Shown: positions 28,607 to 38,573, counted from the first letter of the stretch. The stretch is DNA of 64,000 nt from Streptomyces flaveolus (GCF_000716535.1 NZ_JNWV01000016.1:248001-312000), one strand, 5' to 3'. The notes: a model not told the origin generated them from the letters alone. Numbers and translations are program-made.

Positions 28607-29584
28607 GTGAGCACCGACGACCTTCCCCTCGCCTCGACCGGCGGCTGCGGCGACGGCTGCGCCTGCGGCGCCGAGGGCGACGAGGAGTACCTGGAGTGCG
28701 GGCTGGACCCCGCGCTCGCCGAACTGCTGGCCGCTGCCGGACTGGACCCGATCGAGGTCGAGGACATCGCCAACGTCGCCATCCAGGAGGACCTGGACGG
28801 CGGCGTGGACGTGACGACGGTGTCGACCATCCCCGAGGAGGCGGTGGCCACCGCCGACTTCACCGCGCGCGAGGCGGGCGTCGTGGCCGGCCTCCGGGTC
28901 GCCGAGGCCGTGCTCTCCGTGGTGTGCACGGACGAGTTCGAGGTCGAGCGGCACGTGGAGGACGGCGACCGGATCGAGGCCGGGCAGAGGCTGCTGTCGG
29001 TCACCACGCGCACGCGTGACCTGCTCACCGCCGAGCGCAGCGCGCTGAACATCCTGTGCCGGCTGTCCGGCATCGCGACCGCCACGCGCGCGTGGGCGGA
29101 CGCACTGGTGGGCACCAAGGCGCGCGTGCGGGACACCCGCAAGACGACGCCGGGCCTGCGGTCGCTGGAGAAGTTCGCCGTCCGCTGCGGCGGGGGCGTC
29201 AACCACCGCATGTCGCTGTCCGACGCGGCCCTGGTGAAGGACAACCACGTGGTCGCCGCCGGCGGTGTCGCGCAGGCCTTCAAGGCGGTACGGGAGGCCT
29301 TCCCGGACGTGCCGATCGAGGTCGAGGTGGACACCCTGCACCAGCTCCGCGAGGTCGTGGACGCGGGCGCCGACCTGATCCTGCTGGACAACTTCACGCC
29401 CGGCGAGTGCGCGGAGGCCGTCGGCATCGTCGGCGGGCGGGCGCTGCTGGAGGCCTCCGGGCGGCTGACGCTCGCCAACGCGCGCGCGTACGCCGAGACC
29501 GGCGTGGACTACCTGGCCGTCGGCGCGCTGACCCACTCCTCGCCGATCCTGGACATCGGCCTGGACCTGCGCGAGGCGGAGTAA
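28607..29584 (+). CDS. nadC: Nicotinate-nucleotide pyrophosphorylase (carboxylating)
   Basis: Quinolinate phosphoribosyltransferase, making nicotinate mononucleotide. Core motifs are E-D-L-D-G-G-V-D-V-T-T, R-K-T-T-P-G-L-R, K-D-N-H, and L-L-D-N-F. Its 325 residues include an unusual N-terminal extension with a Cys cluster (G-G-C-G-D-G-C-A-C-G, then a further Cys). The GTG at 28607 is about 11 nt after AGGAG; the GTG at 28598 is only 2 nt after it, so 28607 is preferred. It follows nadB by 28 bp in the same operon, and coaX follows after 5 bp. Confidence 0.95.
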   Translation: MSTDDLPLASTGGCGDGCACGAEGDEEYLECGLDPALAELLAAAGLDPIEVEDIANVAIQEDLDGGVDVTTVSTIPEEAVATADFTAREAGVVAGLRVAEAVLSVVCTDEFEVERHVEDGDRIEAGQRLLSVTTRTRDLLTAERSALNILCRLSGIATATRAWADALVGTKARVRDTRKTTPGLRSLEKFAVRCGGGVNHRMSLSDAALVKDNHVVAAGGVAQAFKAVREAFPDVPIEVEVDTLHQLREVVDAGADLILLDNFTPGECAEAVGIVGGRALLEASGRLTLANARAYAETGVDYLAVGALTHSSPILDIGLDLREAE

Positions 29585-29589
29585 CGGCC

Positions 29590-30387
29590 ATGCTCCTCAC
29601 GATCGACGTCGGCAACACGCACACGGTCCTCGGGCTGTTCGACGGGGAGGACATCGTCGAGCACTGGCGCATCTCCACGGACGCGCGCCGCACGGCGGAC
29701 GAGCTGGCGGTGCTGCTCCAGGGCCTGATGGGCATGCACCCGCTGCTCGGCGAGGAACTGGGCGACGGCATCGACGGCATCGCGATCTGCGCGACCGTCC
29801 CGTCGGTGCTGCACGAACTGCGCGAGGTCACCCGGCGGTACTACGGCGACGTACCCGCCGTGCTGGTCGAGCCGGGCGTGAAGACGGGCGTGCCGATCCT
29901 CACCGACAACCCCAAGGAGGTCGGCGCCGACCGGATCATCAACGCGGTCGCGGCCGTCGAGCTGTACGGCGGCCCGGCGATCGTCGTGGACTTCGGTACG
30001 GCGACCACCTTCGACGCGGTCTCCGCGCGCGGGGAGTACGTCGGCGGGGTGATCGCGCCCGGCATCGAGATCTCCGTTGAGGCGCTCGGCGTCAAGGGCG
30101 CGCAGCTCCGGAAGATCGAGGTGGCCCGGCCGCGCAGCGTGATCGGCAAGAACACGGTCGAGGCGATGCAGGCCGGCATCGTCTACGGGTTCGCCGGGCA
30201 GGTCGACGGGGTCGTCAGCCGGATGGCCCGGGAGCTGGCCGACGACCCGGACGACGTGACGGTGATCGCCACGGGTGGTCTGGCGCCGATGGTGCTGGGC
30301 GAGTCCTCGGTGATCGACGAACACCAGCCGTGGCTGACCCTGATAGGCCTCCGCCTGGTCTACGAACGCAACGTGTCACGGCTCTGA
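29590..30387 (+). CDS. coaX: Type III pantothenate kinase
   Basis: First step of CoA synthesis, pantothenate to 4'-phosphopantothenate, without feedback inhibition by CoA. ASKHA-fold motifs are D-V-G-N-T-H-T at 6-12, G-A-D-R-I-I-N, and D-F-G-T-A-T-T. It has 265 residues. It completes the DUF2520-panC-nadB-nadC-coaX operon, so pantothenate production and its first use are made together. GGCGGAG is upstream of the ATG. A hairpin 17 nt after the stop ends the operon. Confidence 0.96.
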   Translation: MLLTIDVGNTHTVLGLFDGEDIVEHWRISTDARRTADELAVLLQGLMGMHPLLGEELGDGIDGIAICATVPSVLHELREVTRRYYGDVPAVLVEPGVKTGVPILTDNPKEVGADRIINAVAAVELYGGPAIVVDFGTATTFDAVSARGEYVGGVIAPGIEISVEALGVKGAQLRKIEVARPRSVIGKNTVEAMQAGIVYGFAGQVDGVVSRMARELADDPDDVTVIATGGLAPMVLGESSVIDEHQPWLTLIGLRLVYERNVSRL

Positions 30388-30404
30388 GCAGGCCCGCGGT
30401 GTGA

Positions 30405-30437
30405 GGCGGCCCGGCGCCGACCAGACGCCGGGCCGCC
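30405..30437 (+). terminator. Terminator of the pan/nad/coaX operon
   Basis: Perfect 12-bp arms GGCGGCCCGGCG and CGCCGGGCCGCC with a 9-nt loop, 17 nt after the coaX stop. Confidence 0.75.
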
Positions 30438-30461
30438 CCCGCGCCACCCCGGCCCGGGCCG

Positions 30462-30704
30462 ACACCACCCCTGCCCTCACCCAGGCCCGCACCGGCCCCG
30501 CGTGGAACCCCACCGGCCCGTGACGCCGCCCCTGCCCTCACCCAGGCCCGCACCGGCCCCGCGTGGAACCCCACCGGCCCGTTGACGCCGCCCCTGCCCT
30601 CACCCAGGCCCGCACCGGCCCCGCCGAGAACCCCACCGGCCCGTGACGCCGCCCCTGCCCTCACCCAGGCCCGCACCGGCCCCGCCGAGAACCCCACCGG
30701 CCCC
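30462..30704. repeat. Tandem repeat, four copies of a 61-62-bp unit
   Basis: Four head-to-tail copies begin at 30462, 30523, 30585 and 30646. Each contains CCTGCCCTCACCCAGGC and CCCGCACCGGCCCCG, and differences between copies are few (GCGTGGAA in the first two, GCCGAGAA in the last two). Copy 2 is one base longer. There are no spacers and no gene. Confidence 0.9.
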
Positions 30705-30980
30705 CGTGTGCCGGCCCCCTCACGGGGACTCCACCACCCCGCCCGACGGCGGCAGCTCCCAGCCCAGGCGCGGGCCGGGAAATTCACCGCTCCGCCAGTG
30801 ACGCTGCCCCCCTCGCCGGGGCGCCGGCAGCCCGCCCGCGACGCCCCCGGCCTCGCCGTCACGTGGGCGTCCCGGCAGTCACGTCGGCGGCCGGCGCCGC
30901 GGTGGCACCGGATGAGGGAAAGCCGGAGCGACACGCGGGGAAATCAGATGCGGAATCGTCACTTTTGTCCGATTAGTGGG
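30705..30980. other. Intergenic DNA without a recognisable gene
   Basis: GC-rich and repeat-poor after the tandem array. The last 60 bp become AT-richer before the gene at 30993 and probably contain its promoter. Confidence 0.5.
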
Positions 30981-30986
30981 TAGCGT
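30981..30986 (+). promoter_or_regulatory. -10 box of a probable leaderless promoter
   Basis: TAGCGT, 6 nt, then ATG at 30993. Confidence 0.45.
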
Positions 30987-30992
30987 CGCCGC

Positions 30993-31691
30993 ATGCCCAC
31001 GCCATACGGATCCCGCGGCGGCATGGCGTTCGGCGCGGAGGAGCTGCGTGTGCTCCGCCGCGCCCTCGCCCTCGCCCTTCACCCCGGCCACGCCTCCGCC
31101 GAGGACGTGCAGGACTGTTTCCGGCTCGCCGAGTCGCTCGACGAGGCGATGTGCGAGGGAGCCAGACTGCGTGCCTTCCTGGTGGCCGACCTGGGCCGCT
31201 ACCGGGCCGCCCTGCCGGGTACCGCCGCCGGATACCTCACCCTCCTGGAGGAGGCGCTCGGCGCCGGGCACCGGCCGACGCCGGACGATCTCGCCGCGCT
31301 CCGGGCGCTGCGCGGGAACCCCGCGGCGGCTGCGTTGCTGGACCGCTGCCAGGCGCTGGCCGAGCAGGACGTACGGGCGCGGTTCGCGCAGGGCGGGCGG
31401 AAGGTGCCGGCTCCTGCCGTGCCGCCCGCGAGGACGCGCCTGCTGGCCCTCGCCGGCGGCGCGGGGGTGTCCGGGGCCCAGCAGGGCGAGGGGGAGGCCG
31501 ACGGCCCCTCCGGGCCCCCGCAGGAGCCCGTCCGGGACCCCGGGCAGAAGCCGGCTCCCGGGCCTTCGGAACGGCCGACTCCGGAACCCGCCGCTCCGAA
31601 GCGGCCCATCCCCACGCCCGGGGAGGTCTTCCCGCGCCGCAAGCCGGCACCTCCGGCGGAGTCCGCGCCGCGCCGGCTGGCCGCGGGTTAG
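30993..31691 (+). CDS. Hypothetical protein with Pro-rich C-terminus
   Basis: 232 residues. The N-terminal half (about 10-125) is predicted helical and contains A-S-A-E-D-V-Q-D-C-F-R-L-A-E-S-L and T-P-D-D-L-A-A-L-R-A-L-R. The rest is Pro/Glu/Lys-rich and probably disordered. There is no signal peptide, TM segment or known domain. The start is supported by TAGCGT 6 nt upstream. It lies 46 bp before a tiny membrane-protein gene that has its own -10 box. Confidence 0.75.
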   Translation: MPTPYGSRGGMAFGAEELRVLRRALALALHPGHASAEDVQDCFRLAESLDEAMCEGARLRAFLVADLGRYRAALPGTAAGYLTLLEEALGAGHRPTPDDLAALRALRGNPAAAALLDRCQALAEQDVRARFAQGGRKVPAPAVPPARTRLLALAGGAGVSGAQQGEGEADGPSGPPQEPVRDPGQKPAPGPSERPTPEPAAPKRPIPTPGEVFPRRKPAPPAESAPRRLAAG

Positions 31692-31725
31692 GGCGCCCCG
31701 CCCCTCCCAGGCGTTCCGGCGTGGC

Positions 31726-31731
31726 TACCCT
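31726..31731 (+). promoter_or_regulatory. -10 box of a probable leaderless promoter
   Basis: TACCCT, 6 nt, then ATG at 31738. GGAG lies between them, so leadered translation from another promoter is also possible. Confidence 0.35.
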
Positions 31732-31737
31732 GGAGCC

Positions 31738-31917
31738 ATGGACTACGTCTCCGCGCTCGTGCCCCCGGTCGTCATGGCCGTGTTCTTCATCGGTGTGGTC
31801 AGGGTGATCGTGAAGACCCAGGGCGGGGCCGCCAAGGCCAAGGAGGACGCGGCCGTCGACGCCGCCCTCGCCCGCGCGGAGGGCGCTCGCGGGGCCTCCG
31901 CCGGCAGCGACGCCTGA
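31738..31917 (+). CDS. Small single-pass membrane protein, unknown function
   Basis: 59 residues. One TM helix (about residues 5-25, V-P-P-V-V-M-A-V-F-F-I-G-V-V) is followed by a basic K-T-Q-G-G-A-A-K-A-K segment and a charged Ala-rich tail. This layout is common among small conserved Streptomyces membrane proteins. GGAG precedes the ATG. No function can be given. Confidence 0.7.
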   Translation: MDYVSALVPPVVMAVFFIGVVRVIVKTQGGAAKAKEDAAVDAALARAEGARGASAGSDA

Positions 31918-32133
31918 CCGGACCGCGGCAGAGCGCACCAGATCACCGCAGGTCACAGGCCTTCGGCACGGCCTCCACGCCGTCCGGTGAGTCCGTCGGC
32001 CGGCTCCGGCCGAGCCTGGCCGTCCCTTCGCGTACGACTCCCCGCGCCCCGGCGCCACCCGAGTCGTACGCCCTTTTTGTTCGCGTTTGCGGTCCTAGTG
32101 CACGTCCGGCACGCCATTGCCGGGTTCTCCCAC

Positions 32134-32139
32134 TATTGT
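32134..32139 (+). promoter_or_regulatory. -10 box before the BlaI-type regulator
   Basis: TATTGT, 8 nt, then GTG at 32148; a start on or close to the start codon is likely. Confidence 0.4.
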
Positions 32140-32147
32140 TCTGAGTT

Positions 32148-32606
32148 GTGCCTCGCCCATTGGGAGAACTCGAAGACGCGGTCATGACGCGGGTGTGGAA
32201 GTGGAACCGCCCGGTGACCGTTCGAGAAGTCCTGGAAGATCTCCAGCAGGAACGCACCATCGCGTACACCACCGTGATGACCGTTTTGGACAATCTCCAT
32301 CAGAAGGGCTGGGTGCGTCGCGAGGCCGAAGGACGGGCCTATCGATATGAGGCCGTGTCGACACGAGCCGCGTACGCCGCCGCCCTCATGAACGACGCCT
32401 GGTCGCAGAGCGACAACCCGGCAGCCGCTCTCGTCGCCTTCTTCGGCATGATGAGCGAGGAACAGCGCCAAGCCCTCAGGGACGCCGTACGCATCGTCCA
32501 GGGGCCGGAAGAAACCAGGGAAGCGCCCGAAGCCCGCCAACAGGAACCCGGCCAAGCCCGGCAAGAGGAGAACCCCGGCGCGCCGGAGGGCACCGACGGG
32601 CGATAG
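32148..32606 (+). CDS. BlaI/MecI/CopY-family transcriptional repressor
   Basis: 152 residues. The N-terminal winged helix is typical: L-G-E-L-E-D-A-V-M-T-R-V-W, R-P-V-T-V-R-E-V-L, and A-Y-T-T-V-M-T-V-L-D-N-L recognition helix. The C-terminal dimerisation part ends in a Gln/Glu/Pro-rich tail. No blaR-type sensor protease, beta-lactamase or copper gene is adjacent, so the target is unknown. An acetyltransferase gene follows after 9 bp but has its own -10 box inside the end of this gene. Confidence 0.9.
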   Translation: MPRPLGELEDAVMTRVWKWNRPVTVREVLEDLQQERTIAYTTVMTVLDNLHQKGWVRREAEGRAYRYEAVSTRAAYAAALMNDAWSQSDNPAAALVAFFGMMSEEQRQALRDAVRIVQGPEETREAPEARQQEPGQARQEENPGAPEGTDGR

Positions 32607-32609
32607 CGT
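32604..32609 (+). promoter_or_regulatory. -10 box of a probable leaderless promoter (acetyltransferase)
   Basis: TAGCGT spans the stop codon of the BlaI-type gene; 6 nt later comes the ATG at 32616. Confidence 0.4.
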
Positions 32610-32615
32610 CCGCTC

Positions 32616-33149
32616 ATGTCAGCAGAGCGTCCCGAAGTCTCCGCAAAAGCCATCACCGTCCGCCGGGCCCGGACCAGCGATGTCCCCGCCGTGCGCCGCC
32701 TCCTCGACGCCTACGTCCGCGACCGCATCCTGCTCGACAAAGCCACGGTCACGCTTTACGAGGACATCCAGGAGTTCTGGGTCGCCGAACGCGACGACAA
32801 CGCCGAGGTGGTCGGCTGCGGAGCGCTGCACGTCATGTGGGAGGACCTCGCGGAAGTTCGCACACTGGCGGTGAAGCCCGGCCTCAAGGGCGCCGGCGTC
32901 GGTCACCAGTTGCTGGAGAAGTTGCTCCAGACCGCACGCTGGCTCGGCGTTCGACGCGTTTTCTGCCTCACCTTCGAAGTCGACTTCTTCGGGAAGCACG
33001 GCTTCGTGGAGATCGGGGAGACTCCGGTCGACACCGATGTGTACGCGGAGCTGTTGCGTTCCTATGACGAGGGCGTCGCCGAGTTCCTCGGTCTCGAACG
33101 AGTGAAGCCGAACACCTTGGGCAACAGCCGGATGCTTCTGCATCTGTGA
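32616..33149 (+). CDS. GNAT-family amino-acid N-acetyltransferase (ArgA-like)
   Basis: 177 residues. GNAT fold with the acetyl-CoA loop V-K-P-G-L-K-G-A-G-V-G (Q/R-x-x-G-x-G/A type) and the strand A-E-V-R-T-L-A-V. It resembles the stand-alone N-acetylglutamate synthase-type proteins of actinobacteria (Mycobacterium Rv2747-like), which could start arginine synthesis. F-G-K-H-G-F-V-E is the family's C-terminal motif. No other arg gene is near, so the substrate assignment is by likeness only. Confidence 0.85.
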   Translation: MSAERPEVSAKAITVRRARTSDVPAVRRLLDAYVRDRILLDKATVTLYEDIQEFWVAERDDNAEVVGCGALHVMWEDLAEVRTLAVKPGLKGAGVGHQLLEKLLQTARWLGVRRVFCLTFEVDFFGKHGFVEIGETPVDTDVYAELLRSYDEGVAEFLGLERVKPNTLGNSRMLLHL

Positions 33150-33264
33150 TCGTCATTGCCCCGGTGGCCTATGTCCGAAACGCGCATGTTTCCGGACCGG
33201 GGCGGTCCGCTGAGTCACTCCCGGGGGTTTGTGTTTTTCCGGCAAAAGCGGTTTGCTTTCCGAC

Positions 33265-33276
33265 GTACTGCAGTAC
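33265..33276. promoter_or_regulatory. 12-bp perfect palindrome in the lsr2 promoter region
   Basis: GTACTGCAGTAC lies 5 nt before an AT-rich TATAAC (33281-33286) that could be the lsr2 -10 box. It would overlap RNA polymerase there, as expected for a repressor or autoregulatory site. Confidence 0.45.
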
Positions 33277-33352
33277 TGCATATAACAGGGGCGGCGAAAC
33301 GGCGGACGCCGCACACCCCTGGCCCTCAACGTTATCGATGAAAGGAAATGCG

Positions 33353-33688
33353 GTGGCACAGAAGGTTCAGGTCCTTCTTGTCGACGACCTCGACGGCGGC
33401 GAGGCGGACGAGACCGTGACGTTCGCGCTGGACGGCAAGACGTACGAGATCGATCTCACGACTGCCAATGCGGACAAGCTGCGCACGCTTCTCGAGCCCT
33501 ATGTGAAGGGCGGGCGTCGTACCGGCGGCCGTGCTTCCGGTGGGCGTGGAAAGGCGCGTGCCGCTTCCGGCGGCAACCAGGACACCGCGGCGATCCGCGC
33601 CTGGGCGAAGGAGAACGGTTACGAGGTCAACGACCGCGGCCGCGTTCCCGCGTCCATCCGCGAGGCCTACGAGAAGGCCAACGGCTGA
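33353..33688 (+). CDS. lsr2: Lsr2 nucleoid-associated protein
   Basis: 111 residues, the H-NS-like xenogeneic silencer of actinobacteria, which coats AT-rich foreign DNA and represses it. The N-terminal dimerisation domain (MAQKVQVLLVDDLDGG, E-A-D-E-T-V-T-F-A-L-D-G-K) and the C-terminal AT-hook-like R-G-R in N-D-R-G-R-V-P are both present. The basic Gly/Arg linker is typical. The GTG at 33353 follows AAAGGAA. The upstream region (33160-33350) is AT-richer than its surroundings, with a palindrome and T-rich tracts, suggesting self-binding. Its 3' end overlaps the convergent SCO3374-type gene by 22 bp. Confidence 0.97.
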   Translation: MAQKVQVLLVDDLDGGEADETVTFALDGKTYEIDLTTANADKLRTLLEPYVKGGRRTGGRASGGRGKARAASGGNQDTAAIRAWAKENGYEVNDRGRVPASIREAYEKANG

Positions 33689-34344
33689 TCCCGCCGGTCG
33701 GCGGAATGCCCGGCGCGCGCGCGCCGCAGCCGGACCCGGTGACACTGCGCTGCCACCGTGTCCACCAGTCGCACGAGATCGGGGGCGCTCCCCTCGCGCC
33801 CCACGGGGGGCGACGCCGGCATGGCCGGCATGGCGGGCAGCGAGGCCGCGGCCTCGCGTCCCGGACCGGGGGGCCGCAGCCACACGGCGGCCCCCGGTAC
33901 GGATCGCCCGCGCGAAATTCCGGCCTGCACGGATTCAGGCCCTACGGCGGGGGTCCCCGTGGGCGGTGGCGGGGCCTCCATCGTGTCGCCCGCCCCGAGG
34001 ACGCGTAGGTCCAGGGCCACCGCGCCCCACTCCAGCCAGGCCAGCAGACCGGGCAGCTCCTCCGCGCTGCCCGCGGCCACCAGTAGCCGCATCCGGTCGC
34101 CCCACAGGGCCACCGGGGAGCCCGGCGCGAGATGCCGGAGCGCCTTAGCGCCCGCCTCGGCCGGTACGTCCAGCACGTCGAACCGCACCCCCGTACGCAG
34201 CCGCAGCGGCCGTCCGGGCACGGTCGGCCAGCCCAGATCGTTCTCGTACCAGTGCCGGGCCGGCGCGTCCGGATCGGCGGGGAGACCGGCGGCCGGGGTG
34301 CCCGGATCGACGGGCCGGCGGGGAAGGGGGACCGTGGAGGTCAT
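33667..34344 (-). CDS. SCO3374-family protein (primase-polymerase N-domain-like), unknown function
   Basis: 225 residues. The conserved part is H-W-Y-E-N-D-L-G-W-P-T-V-P-G-x-P-L-R-L-R-T-G-V, then R-F-D-V-L-D-V-P and L-L-A-W-L-E-W-G. It resembles the N-terminal region of bifunctional DNA primase/polymerase proteins, but no catalytic acidic residues can be identified with confidence. The C-terminal part is low complexity. The ATG at 34344 begins MTSTVPLPRR, as in homologues; an ATG at 34362 is also possible. It lies between lsr2 and clpC, overlapping the lsr2 3' end. Confidence 0.78.
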   Translation of the reverse strand: MTSTVPLPRRPVDPGTPAAGLPADPDAPARHWYENDLGWPTVPGRPLRLRTGVRFDVLDVPAEAGAKALRHLAPGSPVALWGDRMRLLVAAGSAEELPGLLAWLEWGAVALDLRVLGAGDTMEAPPPPTGTPAVGPESVQAGISRGRSVPGAAVWLRPPGPGREAAASLPAMPAMPASPPVGREGSAPDLVRLVDTVAAQCHRVRLRRARAGHSADRRDQPLAFS

Positions 34345-34467
34345 GGGGACCGAGCCAACCATGCCAGGAGCAACAGCCGGACCCCCCTTCGGGTTACGCT
34401 GGGTGCCCTGTCGACTGCGCAGAGTGCCGGAAGAGGGGGCGCGTGGGGGCCCGGGGAGGCGCAAGGT

Positions 34468-34485
34468 TGTTCGCCCATAGCGGAG
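34468..34485. promoter_or_regulatory. ClgR-like operator 1
   Basis: TGTTCGCCCATAGCGGAG has the CGC-N5-GCG core with Y and R at the proper places and the central A. It fits the ClgR consensus I recall from Corynebacterium (WNNWCGCYNANRGCGWWS) with one mismatch. Confidence 0.55.
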
Positions 34486-34573
34486 GGAACCGGTGCGCGC
34501 CGCATGGAGTGTCAGTCCCCGCGGGTAAGACATGCCTAGTGGGAGGGGGCGACACGCAGGAAAGGCCGTCTCA

Positions 34574-34591
34574 CGTTCGCCATCGGCGTAC
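34574..34591. promoter_or_regulatory. ClgR-like operator 2
   Basis: GTTCGC-CATCG-GCGTAC, a near-palindrome with the same CGC-N5-GCG core, 106 bp after the first box. Confidence 0.5.
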
Positions 34592-34792
34592 TGGCGACTG
34601 GGGTAACTGCCTGGCCTGCGGGAACATCGTCTCGCACCATCGGGTTGGAGCAGATGTCGGCGTCACGGGTCAGGAGGCCATCGACGGTGTCGGCAGTTGG
34701 AATGAGCGGTCCCCGCTTGCGGGACTAAGCTGCGGAAGGACAGGGAGGGGAAGTTCCCCCCACTGCCTGACCGCTCTGAGGAGCGATTAACG

Positions 34793-37315
<2,523 letters not shown>

Positions 37316-37345
37316 GTCTCAGCCCCGGCGGTTCAGCCGGATACA

Positions 37346-37373
37346 GGGGCCGGTGCCTTCGGGCACCGGCCCC
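37346..37373 (+). terminator. Strong terminator after clpC
   Basis: Perfect 12-bp stem GGGGCCGGTGCC/GGCACCGGCCCC closed by a TTCG tetraloop, 31 nt after the clpC stop. Confidence 0.85.
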
Positions 37374-37697
37374 TTCGGCGTTCTCAGCGCCTTGTCGGGG
37401 CCGCAGAAGGACACCGGGGCCCCCCGAGGCCGCTCGCGTGAGGCAGCGCGCCGCAGAGCCCCCGGGGCGCCTCCTCGCCGGGGCGGAGCGCAGCGGGGCG
37501 TCGTGGCGCCAGGCGGCCGTCGGTCCTGACCGCGGCGCCCCCGCTCTGCACGGCGGCAGTCACGCGGGGCGCGCCGGCCGCCGAGCACCAGGGCACCGCC
37601 GAAGGACAGCCGGGGCCTCGTCGGTCCCGACCTCACGCCGTCGGAACAACCCCCGGCCGCAACCGCCGGGGGCGTCGACGGCGTCGAGGCAGAGCCC
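37374..37697. other. Intergenic DNA without a recognisable gene
   Basis: GC-rich; open frames exist in several frames but none has a ribosome binding site, a known domain or convincing composition. Confidence 0.5.
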
Positions 37698-37850
37698 CTC
37701 TCGCCGTGCCTGGGGGTTGCGTAGGCCGGGCCGCCGTCGCCGTGCCCGGGAATTGCCCGCGTAGGCCGGGCCGATCTCGCCTTGCCTGGGGGTTGCGCGC
37801 GTAGGCCGGGCCGCTCTCGCCGTGCCCGGGGACTGCCCGCGCAGCCGGGC
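37698..37850. repeat. Tandem repeat with 40-bp period, nearly four copies
   Basis: GTAGGCCGGG recurs at exactly 37721, 37761 and 37801, with a degenerate fourth at 37841. Each unit also holds CTCGCCGTGCC(T/C)GGG and a TTGC. The period is not a multiple of three, so it does not encode a peptide repeat. Confidence 0.85.
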
Positions 37851-37949
37851 CCCCGGTGCTCTGCGGCACGCGCCCCCGCCGCCGGCCGGGGTGGGCGCCA
37901 GGGGCCGGAGTCGGACGAGTGGCTCGCCCGTCGGCGCGGTCCGTGCGGG

Positions 37950-38573
37950 TTACGACAGCTGTCCGTCGTAGTCCGGCAGTTTGAAGGTCTTCTCCGCGTG
38001 GCCGCCGGACAGGTCCGTCGCGCTGTTGCCGATGTTCGCGATGATCGTGTAGCCGTCGTTCTCGATGTCGACGCGCTGGGCGGTCTTGTAGGCGGCGACG
38101 TCCTTGAAGAGGTCGATCAGGCCGCGGACGTGGAGACCGGAGACGTCGTAGCCGTCGTGTTCGAGGTTGTACTCGGTGGGCCAGTACAGGACGCCGGGGC
38201 GGGCGGTGACGAAGAAGAGCGAGACGCCGTGCTCCTGGGCGTAGCGGGCGACGTCCAGGACGGGCCGGTTGGCCGGCTGGGGGTAGCTGAAGCCGAAGTC
38301 GGTCTCCAGCGTGGTGTTGTCGATGTCGAAGACGATCGCCTGTTTCTCGCCGGGCCTGGCGGCGGCGATGCGGTCCTTCAGGTACGGGAGGGCCTGGTCC
38401 ATGACCGCCTGGCAGTCCTTCTGCCAGGTGGCGTGGTCGACCTTGGCGGAGGAGGTGCTCGTGGTCGCGGCCTCGGCCGGGGCGGCCATCGCCGCCGGAG
38501 CGGCCGGCACGGCCAGTGCGGCCACGCAGACGGCGGTCACGGAGATGCGGCGCGCCCAGGGGCGTCTGGTCAT
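37950..38573 (-). CDS. Secreted HAD-superfamily acid phosphatase (class B/subfamily IIIB)
   Basis: 207 residues. The signal peptide has two Arg-Arg pairs (M-T-R-R-P-W-A-R-R-I-S-V-T) and a hydrophobic core to about residue 30, with A-x-A cleavage; a Tat route is possible. The HAD catalytic motif is F-D-I-D-N-T-T (D83 and D85), followed by V-T-A-R-P and later N-I-G-N-S-A-T-D. It probably removes phosphate from organic esters outside the cell. The ATG at 38573 has GAGAGGAC upstream and gives a proper signal peptide; the longer frame does not. It is monocistronic. Confidence 0.9.
   Translation of the reverse strand: MTRRPWARRISVTAVCVAALAVPAAPAAMAAPAEAATTSTSSAKVDHATWQKDCQAVMDQALPYLKDRIAAARPGEKQAIVFDIDNTTLETDFGFSYPQPANRPVLDVARYAQEHGVSLFFVTARPGVLYWPTEYNLEHDGYDVSGLHVRGLIDLFKDVAAYKTAQRVDIENDGYTIIANIGNSATDLSGGHAEKTFKLPDYDGQLS

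Larger units (their letters stand above)
34345..34792. other. clpC upstream region (448 bp), no gene
   Basis: Holds two ClgR-like boxes (34468-34485 and 34574-34591). A possible -10 box TAAGCT is at 34726-34731, and a hairpin GGGGAA-G-TTCCCC (34747-34759) sits just before the clpC ribosome binding site GAGGAG. No ORF with coding character was found. Confidence 0.6.

Noticed and set aside
30462..30704. Possible CRISPR array
   Set aside because: Repeats are 61-62 bp and directly joined, with no unique spacers and no cas genes nearby.
37319..37764. Short open frames in the clpC-phosphatase gap
   Set aside because: Arg/Pro/Gly-rich frames crossing the terminator and the 40-bp repeat, with no start signals.
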